From NCBI GenBank assembly GCA_025061865.1, contig JANXAA010000019.1, forward strand, positions 1-13,767: a DNA stretch of 13,767 nt, given 5' to 3'. The notes below the pieces were generated by a model. That model did no database searches. It was not told the origin of the DNA and saw only the letters and a list, made by a program, of their open reading frames with translations. Both the position numbers and the translations under genes were made by a program. Below are positions 6,353 to 13,043 of the stretch, piece after piece. Within the stretch, counting starts at the first letter, position 1. Each line of letters opens with the position of its first letter. This DNA comes from Acidobacteriota bacterium (GTDB lineage Bacteria; Acidobacteriota; HRBIN11).

Positions 6353-6436
6353 GGTCCGAAAGGCACCTCCACCCTCGATGCGCATGAGACAGCCCGCTGG
6401 GCCCCCCTATTACGCCGAACACCCCACGACTCTCCT

Positions 6437-6712
6437 TCAGTCGACGTCGTTGAGGTATTCCTCAAATCCCATCTCGGCCAGCCAGCTCTTGACCTCATAG
6501 GGCGAGCGCACTTGGGCGCTATCTGGCAGGGGTCCCTCCGTCCAGTGGGGCAGGGCCGTCGCTGGCGGCGCCTGAGCCCAGAAAAAGTAATAGAGGGCCC
6601 AGTAGCTACCATGGTCCCCGTCCCGCAGGACGACGGCTTCACCATAGCCGTCGGTCAGGATGCGCACGGCCCGCTGGCAGGCCTCACCATAGGGGATCTC
6701 GTCCCATGTCAT
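6437..6712 (-). CDS. uncharacterised 91-residue protein downstream of cbbX
   Basis: This small acidic, aromatic-rich protein is not recognised. It starts MTWDEIPYGEACQRAV, has a central SYWALYYFFWAQ segment that could be a buried core helix or strand, and ends SWLAEMGFEEYLNDVD. No signal peptide, metal site or nucleotide-binding motif is seen. The start is well set: the ATG at 6712 has GGGAGGA 5-6 bp upstream, whereas a TTG at 6727 would sit in that site. The gene overlaps the end of cbbX by 29 bp, a sign of translational coupling. It is therefore made with the RuBisCO genes and may serve the enzyme or its activase; that role is inference from position only. Codon use looks like that of its neighbours. 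Confidence 0.75.
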   Translation of the reverse strand: MTWDEIPYGEACQRAVRILTDGYGEAVVLRDGDHGSYWALYYFFWAQAPPATALPHWTEGPLPDSAQVRSPYEVKSWLAEMGFEEYLNDVD

Positions 6713-7685
6713 GGGCGTTCCTCCCAAGGGGCTTGGGTCGGCCGAGGTCTTCCCCTCGACCGGGCTCTGCCTCGAGGCTCGACGCCCGAGCGGCCTGGTC
6801 TTCGCATTCCCGGAACACCCGGCTCTTGAGGATGTCTTCGGCCGTGATCCGGCGAAGGTCCTCGGCCGTCACGGGGCCACCCTGTTCGCATAGCCGCAGG
6901 GCCTGCCGGAGTCGCATGCGGTCGATAGCATTCCGGATCGACCGGGCATTGGCAAAGTTGGGAAGGCGCATTCGGCAGGCCACGTACCGGTGAAACGCCC
7001 GTCGGGCCTCATCGTCCAGGACATAATTAAGCTGGCGGAGCATGAGTTCCCCGATCTCGACGAGCTCCTCTAGGGTGTAGTCGGGGAACTCGATGTGGTG
7101 GGCGATCCGGGACCGCAGGCCCGGATTCTGGCTGAAGAAGCGTTCCATCCGGTCTTTGTAACCGGCGAAGATCACGACGAGGTTGTCCCGTTCGCTCTCC
7201 ATGACCTGCAAGAGGATCTCGATAGCTTCCTGGCCGTAGTCCCGTTCGTTCTCGGGTCGGTAGAGGCTGTAGGCCTCGTCGATGAACAAGACGCCGCCCA
7301 TGGCCCGTTTGAGGACCTCTTTGGTCTTGGGAGCCGTGTGACCGACGTACTGGCCGACCAGGTCGTCCCGGGAAGCCACGATCAGTTGGTCTCGCCGGAT
7401 ATAGCCCAGGCGGTGGAGGACCGTGGCCATGCGCATGGCCACAGTCGTCTTACCCGTCCCGGGGTTGCCGACGAACGCCATGTGAAGGACCGGTCGCGTC
7501 GAAGTCAGGCCCAACTCGCGCCGGGCGCGGTCGACGACGAGGAAGGCGGCGATCTCGCGAATCCGTTCCTTGACCGGGCGGAGGCCGACCAACTCTCGGT
7601 CCATCTCTTCCAGGACCTGGAGGACACCCGTTTGATCCAGCAGTTGACGGAGGTTCACCTCCACGGACGGAGCTGGGACCGTCAT
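6684..7685 (-). CDS. cbbX: red-type RuBisCO activase CbbX (AAA+)
   Basis: This 333-residue AAA+ ATPase is the activase of red-type RuBisCO. The hexameric ring pulls the C-terminal tail of CbbL to release tight-binding sugar phosphates. Visible motifs are Walker A GNPGTGKTT (73-81), pore loop GQYVGHT (111-117), Walker B GVLFIDEAYSLY (131-142), the arginine-finger region GLRSRIAHH (189-197) and the sensor-2 region NARSIRNAIDRM (246-257). After the usual end (ILKSRVF, about 285-291) there are about 40 more residues that are charged and low in complexity, a little longer than typical family members of about 310. The ATG at 7685 has GGAGAG, which overlaps the cbbS stop, and the intergenic distance is 15 bp. 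Its presence fits a form IC RuBisCO. Confidence 0.95.
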   Translation of the reverse strand: MTVPAPSVEVNLRQLLDQTGVLQVLEEMDRELVGLRPVKERIREIAAFLVVDRARRELGLTSTRPVLHMAFVGNPGTGKTTVAMRMATVLHRLGYIRRDQLIVASRDDLVGQYVGHTAPKTKEVLKRAMGGVLFIDEAYSLYRPENERDYGQEAIEILLQVMESERDNLVVIFAGYKDRMERFFSQNPGLRSRIAHHIEFPDYTLEELVEIGELMLRQLNYVLDDEARRAFHRYVACRMRLPNFANARSIRNAIDRMRLRQALRLCEQGGPVTAEDLRRITAEDILKSRVFRECEDQAARASSLEAEPGRGEDLGRPKPLGRNAHDMGRDPLW

Positions 7686-7700
7686 GGCGGTCGTCTCTCC

Positions 7701-8132
7701 TTAGGGGTTTCGGTATCGCCGACCTGGGGGGAGATCCTCGACGTAGGGCTCGAGGCCGTATTTTTGGATCCGCCCGTCCGACCACAGGATGCGGCGGAGC
7801 CGGAAGCCGAGTTCCTCGACCGGTGGTCGATAGGCAATGAATGAGACCCGCTGGGCTTGCCACATGGGACTGGGGTCGTAGCCGTTGATCTTGATGTAGC
7901 AATGGGGGAAGGCCTCCCGGCACTTTTTGAACTCATACATAGCCGCGGCCGGGTCCTCCAGGTCAAACATCGGGAGGCCCCACATGCTCCAGTAGACGTT
8001 GTAGGGATGGGGGTCATCGGTGTACTCGATGGAGACGGCCCAGCCCTGGTGGACGATATAGGCGATTTGCCGCTCGATCTGTTCGTCCGTCAGGTCCGGC
8101 AAGTAGGAAAACGTGCCTTGCGTGATACGCAT
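7701..8132 (-). CDS. cbbS: RuBisCO small subunit, red-type
   Basis: This 143-residue small subunit pairs with CbbL to form the L8S8 holoenzyme. The N-terminus MRITQGTFSYLPDLTDEQI and the IEYTDDPHPYNVYW segment are characteristic of form IC small subunits. The WGLPMFDLEDPAA and CYIKINGYD blocks follow. The C-terminal extension (GLEPYVEDLPPGRRY) corresponds to the added beta-hairpin of red-type small subunits, which lines the central solvent channel. The ATG at 8132 has a near-perfect AAGGAGGTG. The gene begins 30 bp after cbbL ends and 15 bp separate it from cbbX. Confidence 0.95.
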   Translation of the reverse strand: MRITQGTFSYLPDLTDEQIERQIAYIVHQGWAVSIEYTDDPHPYNVYWSMWGLPMFDLEDPAAAMYEFKKCREAFPHCYIKINGYDPSPMWQAQRVSFIAYRPPVEELGFRLRRILWSDGRIQKYGLEPYVEDLPPGRRYRNP

Positions 8133-8162
8133 CGGCGCACCTCCTTCCTAGGGCTATCTTCG

Positions 8163-9629
8163 TTAAAGGGTCACGGTAGCCAAGACGTCCGGCGTGTCGG
8201 TCGGGGTATACTCAAAGGTCACGTCCTTCCAGACCTCGAGGGCGGCCGCCAGCTCCTTGCAGTGACGGGCGGCTTGGCGAAGGATTTCGGGGCCCTCCCG
8301 CCGGATGTCGCGACCCTCGTTGCGGGCGAGGACCATGGCCTCCAGGGCCACGCGGTTGGCCGCCGCCCCAGCCTGGATGCCCATCGGGTGACCGATCGTG
8401 CCGCCGCCGAACTGGAGCACGACGTCGTCCCCGAAGAGGTCCAGGAGCAGGTGCATCTGGCCGGCATGAATGCCCCCACTGGCGACGGGGAAGACGGCCG
8501 GCAGGTAGGCCCAGTCTTGCTCGAAGTAAATCCCTTTGACGGGGTCGGGTCGCACATGCTGTTCCCGCAGGATCGTATAGTAGCCCTGGACGAGGTTGGG
8601 GTCGCCCTCGAGCTTACCGACGGCCGTCCCGGCGTGGATGTGGTCGACGCCCAGCATCCGCATCCACTTGGCCAAGACGCGGAAGGACACGCCATGGTTC
8701 TTCTGCCGGGTGAAGGTCGCGTGGCTAGCCCGGTGGAGGTGGAGGATCATGCCGTTGTCGTGACACCAGTTCGACAGCGATTGGAGTGCCGTGTAGCCCA
8801 TCGTGAGGTCCGCCATGATGATGACCGAGCCGATCTGCTTGGCGAACTCGGCCCGCTTGTAGACTTCCTCCATCGTCGGGGCCGTCACGTTCATGTAGTG
8901 ACCTTTGCGTTCACCGGTCACCTGCTCGGCCTTGATGACGGCCTCCATGGAGTACAGGAACCGGTCCCGCCAGCGCATGAAGGGCTGAGAGTTGATGTTC
9001 TCATCGTCTTTAGTGAAGTCCAGCCCCCCGGCCAAGGCCTCAAAGACGACTCGCCCGTAGTTACGGCCCGACAAGCCGAGCTTGGGCTTGACGGTGCATC
9101 CCAGGAGGGGTCGGCCGTACTTGTTCAGGAGGTCCCGTTCGACGGGAATCCCGTGGGGGGCCCCCTTAAAGGTCTTCAGGTAGGCCACGGGGATACGCAT
9201 GTCCTCCAGGCGTAAGGCCCGCACAGCTTTGAACCCAAAGACGTTCCCGATGATCGAGGACGCCAGGTTGGCGATGCTCCCTTCTTCAAACAGGGCCAGG
9301 TCGTAAGCGATCCAGGCGAAGTACTGTTCGGGATTCCCCGGCACGGGCTCTACCCGGTAGCACTTGGCCCGGTAGCGATCCAAGTAAGTCAGTCGGTCGG
9401 TCCACACGACTGTCCACGTCGCCGTGCTGGACTCCCCCGCGACGGCGGCCGCCGCCTCTTCGGGGTCCACGCCCGGCTGGGGGGTGACCCGGAACAAGGC
9501 CAGGGTGTCCGTGTCCTTCGGCTCGTAATGGGGGTCGTAGTAGCCCATCTCACGGTATTCTTTCACCCCAGCACGGGCGTATCGAGAATCCGTACCGGCG
9601 TATTGGGGGGTCGAAGATTTCAGGTCCAT
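8163..9629 (-). CDS. cbbL: RuBisCO large subunit, form I red-type (IC-like)
   Basis: This is the catalytic subunit of ribulose-1,5-bisphosphate carboxylase/oxygenase, 488 residues, close to the form IC length. Active-site features are all present: KPKLGLSG (K181, equivalent to spinach K175), TKDDEN with the carbamylated lysine K207 and metal ligands D209/E210, HLHRASH, loop 6 GTAVGKLEG (K339), the SGGIH and GGGTIGHP phosphate-binding segments. The WTVVWTDRLT and SIIGNVFGFKA blocks fit red-type enzymes. The C-terminal tail (after TPTDTPD) is the kind of tail CbbX acts on. A longer frame from an ATG at 9653 overlaps the tkt stop, but the ATG at 9629 has GGAGG 6 bp upstream and gives the normal N-terminus, so it is chosen. 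The gene starts 20 bp after tkt. Confidence 0.96.
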   Translation of the reverse strand: MDLKSSTPQYAGTDSRYARAGVKEYREMGYYDPHYEPKDTDTLALFRVTPQPGVDPEEAAAAVAGESSTATWTVVWTDRLTYLDRYRAKCYRVEPVPGNPEQYFAWIAYDLALFEEGSIANLASSIIGNVFGFKAVRALRLEDMRIPVAYLKTFKGAPHGIPVERDLLNKYGRPLLGCTVKPKLGLSGRNYGRVVFEALAGGLDFTKDDENINSQPFMRWRDRFLYSMEAVIKAEQVTGERKGHYMNVTAPTMEEVYKRAEFAKQIGSVIIMADLTMGYTALQSLSNWCHDNGMILHLHRASHATFTRQKNHGVSFRVLAKWMRMLGVDHIHAGTAVGKLEGDPNLVQGYYTILREQHVRPDPVKGIYFEQDWAYLPAVFPVASGGIHAGQMHLLLDLFGDDVVLQFGGGTIGHPMGIQAGAAANRVALEAMVLARNEGRDIRREGPEILRQAARHCKELAAALEVWKDVTFEYTPTDTPDVLATVTL

Positions 9630-9649
9630 ACCTATCCTCCAAAGAGGTG

Positions 9650-11740
9650 TCATGAGGGTTTCGACCGGGCCCGCACCGGGACGAGGCTGAGGGCCAGGCC
9701 GTCCAGGACCCGGACGGCTGCCTCGGCCACGGCCTCTGGCGTGAGACCCAGCTTCTGGTATAGGACTTCGTAGGGGGCTGAAGCCCCAAAGCGGTCTAGG
9801 CCGACGACGGCCCCGTCGAGACCGACCTCATGGCCCCACCCGAGGGTTGCGCCCGCTTCGACGACCACGCGAGCCCGCAGGGCCGAGGGTAGGACGATCT
9901 CTTGATATTCGGCCGGTTGCCGCCGGAAGAGCTCCCGGCAGGGCATCGAGACGACCCGGGCCGGGATACCCCGGTCGGCTAGGCGCTTTTGGGCTTCCAG
10001 GGCGATGACGACCTCAGAGCCCGTGGCAATCAGGATGACCTGAGGGTTCGGGACGTCTGACAGGACGTAAGCCCCGCGCAGGGCGCCCTCGGCCGAGGCG
10101 AAACGGGTCCGGTCGATGACGGGGACTGCTTGACGGGTCAAGACGAGGGCCGTCGGGCCGTCTCGGCGTTCAAGGGCCACCCGCCAGCCGACGGCGGTCT
10201 CAGCGGCATCGGCCGGTCGGAAGACCCACAGATTCGGGATTGCCCGCAGGCTCGTCAGGTGTTCGATGGGCTGGTGTGTCGGGCCGTCCTCGCCGAGGCC
10301 GATGCTGTCGTGGGTGAAGACGTAGATCACGGGCAGACCCATCATGGCGGCTAGCCGGAGGGACGGCCGCATGTAGTCGGAAAAGACTAAGAACGTCCCG
10401 CCGTAAGGCCGAATCCCGCCGTGGAGGGCCAGGCCGTTCAAGATCGCCCCCATGGCGTGCTCCCGGACGCCGAAGTGGATGTAGCGCCCGCTGAAGTCGT
10501 CCCGCGTCAAGGGCTTTTCGCCCTTCGGCAAGGTGTGATTCGAGCCCGTCAGGTCGGCCGACCCACCCAGGAGGTTCGGAATCCGGGGTGCGATGGCGTT
10601 CAGGACGGCTCCCGAGGCCGACCGGGTGGCGACGGGCTTGTCCGCCGGGAATGTCGGGAGGTCTTGGTCCCAGCCCGGCGGCAGGTCTCCATCGAGGAAG
10701 CGCCGAAAGGCGGCCGCCAGGTCGGGATGGGCCCGCTCGTAGCGGGCGAGGAGGTCCTCCCACTCGGCCTGTCGGCGGGCACCGACCCGCCCGCACAGTC
10801 GCATGAAGTCTCGAACGTCATCAGGGACGTGGAAGGCCTCGTCCGACGGCAGGCCCAAGCGCTCCTTCGCCAAACGGACCTCGTCGGCTCCGAGGGGTTC
10901 CCCGTGGGCCTTGGCGGAGTCCTGGCGGTTGGGGCTCCCGAAGCCGATATGCGTCCGGCAAGCGATCAGGGAGGGCCGCTTCGTCTCAGCCCGGGCGGTC
11001 CAGAGGGCCGCCTCGACGGCCCCCATATCGTGACCGTCGACCCGTTGGACATGCCATCCGTAAGCCTCGAAGCGTCGGAGGACGTCTTCCGTGAAGGTCA
11101 GGGTCGTCGGGCCGTCGATGGTGATCCCATTGTCGTCATATAGGACGATCAGTTTCCCCAGGCCCAGATGGCCGGCCAGGGCGCAGGCCTCGTGAGAAAC
11201 GCCCTCCATGAGGTCCCCGTCGCTGGCGATGACGTACGTATAGTGGTCTACGATAGGGAAACCGGGTCGGTTCAACCGTTCGGCCAGCCAGCGCTCGGCG
11301 ATGGCCATCCCGACGGCGTTAGCGATGCCCTGACCGAGGGGCCCCGTCGTCGTCTCGACGCCCGGTGTCAGGCCGTACTCGGGGTGACCGGGCGTCTTGC
11401 TTTCCCACTGCCGGAAGGCCCGCAGGTCGTCCAGCGTCACGTCGTAGCCCGTCAGGAACAGGAGAGCATACAGGAGCATGCTCCCGTGGCCGGCCGACAG
11501 GACGAACCGGTCCCGGTCCGGCCAGGTCGGGTCCTGGGGGTTGTGCTTGAGAAACTTCGTCCACAAGACGACAGCGGCGTCGGCCATGCCCATCGGCATG
11601 CCCGGGTGGCCGGAATTGGCCTTCTGGACGGCATCCATCGCCAGACCCCGGACGACGTGGGCTGCCCGGCGGAGGAGGCTATCGGGCGCCGTCCCGGCCT
11701 GGGGCGTCTCTCCGACGAAGGGACGGACAGATACGCTCAT
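9650..11740 (-). CDS. tkt: transketolase
   Basis: This is a thiamine-diphosphate enzyme of 696 residues, normal for the family. In the CBB cycle it moves two-carbon units from fructose-6-phosphate and sedoheptulose-7-phosphate to glyceraldehyde-3-phosphate. Visible landmarks in order are NSGHPGMPMG, GPLGQGIANAVGMA, the cofactor-binding SDGDLMEGVSHEA with YDDNGITIDG, HIGFGSPN, GGSADLTGSN, the catalytic REHAMGAILNG, and FTHDSIGLGEDGPTHQPIEH in the pyrimidine domain. The C-terminal domain ends near the stop. The ATG at 11740 has GGAAGGA about 7 bp upstream and lies one base after the prk stop. The longer start at 11764 would sit inside prk and is rejected. The close spacing implies one transcript with prk and cbbL. 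Confidence 0.95.
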   Translation of the reverse strand: MSVSVRPFVGETPQAGTAPDSLLRRAAHVVRGLAMDAVQKANSGHPGMPMGMADAAVVLWTKFLKHNPQDPTWPDRDRFVLSAGHGSMLLYALLFLTGYDVTLDDLRAFRQWESKTPGHPEYGLTPGVETTTGPLGQGIANAVGMAIAERWLAERLNRPGFPIVDHYTYVIASDGDLMEGVSHEACALAGHLGLGKLIVLYDDNGITIDGPTTLTFTEDVLRRFEAYGWHVQRVDGHDMGAVEAALWTARAETKRPSLIACRTHIGFGSPNRQDSAKAHGEPLGADEVRLAKERLGLPSDEAFHVPDDVRDFMRLCGRVGARRQAEWEDLLARYERAHPDLAAAFRRFLDGDLPPGWDQDLPTFPADKPVATRSASGAVLNAIAPRIPNLLGGSADLTGSNHTLPKGEKPLTRDDFSGRYIHFGVREHAMGAILNGLALHGGIRPYGGTFLVFSDYMRPSLRLAAMMGLPVIYVFTHDSIGLGEDGPTHQPIEHLTSLRAIPNLWVFRPADAAETAVGWRVALERRDGPTALVLTRQAVPVIDRTRFASAEGALRGAYVLSDVPNPQVILIATGSEVVIALEAQKRLADRGIPARVVSMPCRELFRRQPAEYQEIVLPSALRARVVVEAGATLGWGHEVGLDGAVVGLDRFGASAPYEVLYQKLGLTPEAVAEAAVRVLDGLALSLVPVRARSKPS

Positions 11741-11741
11741 C

Positions 11742-12755
11742 TCAATCCTTCCCCGGGGTCGCAAAGGCAGTTCGGCTTTCTCGGAATCGAAGTCGGCTCA
11801 AGGCAGCAATCGGTGGGGCGAAAGGCATCCGGGAGAAGTCGGTGTAAACGCGAAGCATGTGATAGGCCAGCAGGAGCTGAGTCAGGGCCAGGGGATGGCT
11901 GTGACGGACCTGCAGGAGGTCCTGGTAGTTGCCGATCTGTTCCTCCTCGACGGGCGACAAGTCGGGTAGGTGACTCCAGATGGCCTCGGCGAGCTCATGC
12001 GCGTGCTCGGAGGCGACGGCCCCGTCGATCTCGAGGATATCGACGGGCCGACCGTTATCCCGGCCCAACGTGAGACGGATCCCCGGAGGCGCCTCGCCGT
12101 TGTATAGGTAACTCAGGTCCGGATGGGGAATCGTCGGCCGCAAGATAATCTGGACATTTAAGACGGGACCGGCCTCCTCGGGGGAGACGCCCGGCGGTGG
12201 GTAAAACCGGACGATGATGTCGGCGTACTCCCGCTGAGGTCGGATAAAAGCGGCGGAGTCAGGCTCCCGCCGTTCGAGTTCCTTCAAGACCTGTTCGACG
12301 GTGTAACCCCGCTCGGTCGTGTCCCGCTTAATCTTCCAGGCCCGCCGCAGGTCCTCCGGTGGGTCAAGGTACACCTTCACGTCGTAGTACTGACGCAAGA
12401 CCGGCGTATAGTAACCCAACAGACCCTCGACGATGATGAACTCCCGGGGCTGGACGTACTCGGGCCGGACGAGCGAGCCCGTCGAGTGGTCGTAGACGGG
12501 CTTCAGGACGGGCTGGCCGTAGTGGAGTCGCTCCATGTGGAGTTCCATGATGTCGATGTAGTTGCAGTCCGGGTGCAGGGGCGTGATGTTCAGGCGGGCC
12601 CGCTCCCGACGGTCATACTTGTGATAGTCATCGGTGCACACGACCGTCACTCGATCGGGACCCAAGACAGTCATTAGCCCTTGGGCGATCGTCGTCTTCC
12701 CGGCGGCACTATCGCCGACGATGCCTAACACGATGGGACGGGGAGGTTTCGTCAT
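11742..12755 (-). CDS. prk: phosphoribulokinase, cyanobacterial/plant-like class
   Basis: This 337-residue kinase converts ribulose-5-phosphate to RuBP, the RuBisCO substrate. The P-loop is GDSAAGKTT (14-22). TDDYHKYDR (41-49) carries the catalytic Asp region; LKPVYDH, IVEGLLGY and AWKIKRDTTERGYT follow, then FIRPQREYADIIVRFYP. These blocks align with the class II enzymes of cyanobacteria and plants better than with the roughly 290-residue proteobacterial class. Of the two cysteines of the chloroplast redox switch, the one before the DDYH motif is present (C40), while the P-loop one is Ala. The ATG at 12755 has GGAGG 6 bp upstream; a TTG at 12785 is less likely. It is the first gene of the tight run after a repeat-filled leader. 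Confidence 0.93.
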   Translation of the reverse strand: MTKPPRPIVLGIVGDSAAGKTTIAQGLMTVLGPDRVTVVCTDDYHKYDRRERARLNITPLHPDCNYIDIMELHMERLHYGQPVLKPVYDHSTGSLVRPEYVQPREFIIVEGLLGYYTPVLRQYYDVKVYLDPPEDLRRAWKIKRDTTERGYTVEQVLKELERREPDSAAFIRPQREYADIIVRFYPPPGVSPEEAGPVLNVQIILRPTIPHPDLSYLYNGEAPPGIRLTLGRDNGRPVDILEIDGAVASEHAHELAEAIWSHLPDLSPVEEEQIGNYQDLLQVRHSHPLALTQLLLAYHMLRVYTDFSRMPFAPPIAALSRLRFRESRTAFATPGKD

Positions 12756-12798
12756 AGATGGCCTCCACGTAAACGGTTCAACCAAGACGATTTTCCTC

Positions 12799-13035
12799 GG
12801 GCAGATAGGCCCATTTACAGGCAGGTTACAGGCCGGTCAGTAGATAGGCAAATGGGCAGGTAAGGAAATGGGAGAGAAAAGAAGGTAATTTTCTTTCTCT
12901 ATCCGGGCTCTCCATCTCGAGGCTTCAACTTACCTGCCCGAGCTACCCCCACCCATGAGCCCCTACCTACCCATCGGCTGACTTGCCTATCTGCCGACCT
13001 GTCGACCTTCCGAACTGCCCGCCTGCCTACCCGCC
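12799..13035. repeat. facing octanucleotide arrays around an AT-rich palindrome
   Basis: From 12980 to 13035 seven contiguous 8-bp units run without a phase break, consensus GACCTGCC (GACTTGCC at 12980, TATCTGCC at 12988, and so on to TACCCGCC at 13028). From 12799 to about 12870 the complementary G-rich words recur (GGCAGATA, GGCAGGTT, GGCAGGTA) with looser spacing. Perfect 11-bp pairs are nested: 12800-12810 with 12985-12995, and 12854-12864 with 12929-12939. At the centre is a 10-bp AT-rich stem with one bulge (12873-12883 with 12891-12900). The element fills the tal-prk gap, starting 8 bp after the tal stop and ending 43 bp before the prk start. No convincing promoter was found in it. Confidence 0.7.
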
Positions 13036-13043
13036 CAGCACCG

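Larger units (their letters stand above)
6077..6436. other. 360-bp non-coding gap between the small ORF and cbbY
   Basis: No gene could be supported here. A 30-codon minus-strand frame inside the gap (ATG near 6243) has no family character. The gap contains the REP-like double hairpin at 6299-6352, scattered GGACAG/CTGTC words (about 6105-6213) that could pair, and the cbbY leader. On the minus strand a CTCC/GGGAG stem followed by TTTTC near 6215-6245 is a weak terminator-like structure. Confidence 0.5.

Noticed and set aside
7095..7844. 249-codon + strand frame opposite cbbX
   Set aside because: Antisense shadow of the AAA+ gene, with no recognisable domain.
7857..9215. 452-codon open frame on the + strand opposite cbbL and cbbS
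   Set aside because: It is the complement of a strongly conserved RuBisCO gene in a high-GC genome. The translation is Val/Asp/Gly/His-rich with no family resemblance.
9630..9653. Upstream in-frame ATG that would give cbbL eight extra residues
   Set aside because: It overlaps the tkt stop with no ribosome binding site of its own, and the extra codons contain the GGAGG that serves the ATG at 9629.
11168..12073. 301-codon + strand frame opposite transketolase and prk
   Set aside because: Antisense shadow of two well-supported genes, with no motif and a tail of low-complexity Arg/Pro.
12756..13043. LysR/CbbR-type T-N11-A operator or a sigma-70 promoter before prk
   Set aside because: Loose matches such as TTGCCT with TAACCT at 17 bp occur, but they fall inside the octad repeat and are no better than chance in such sequence.
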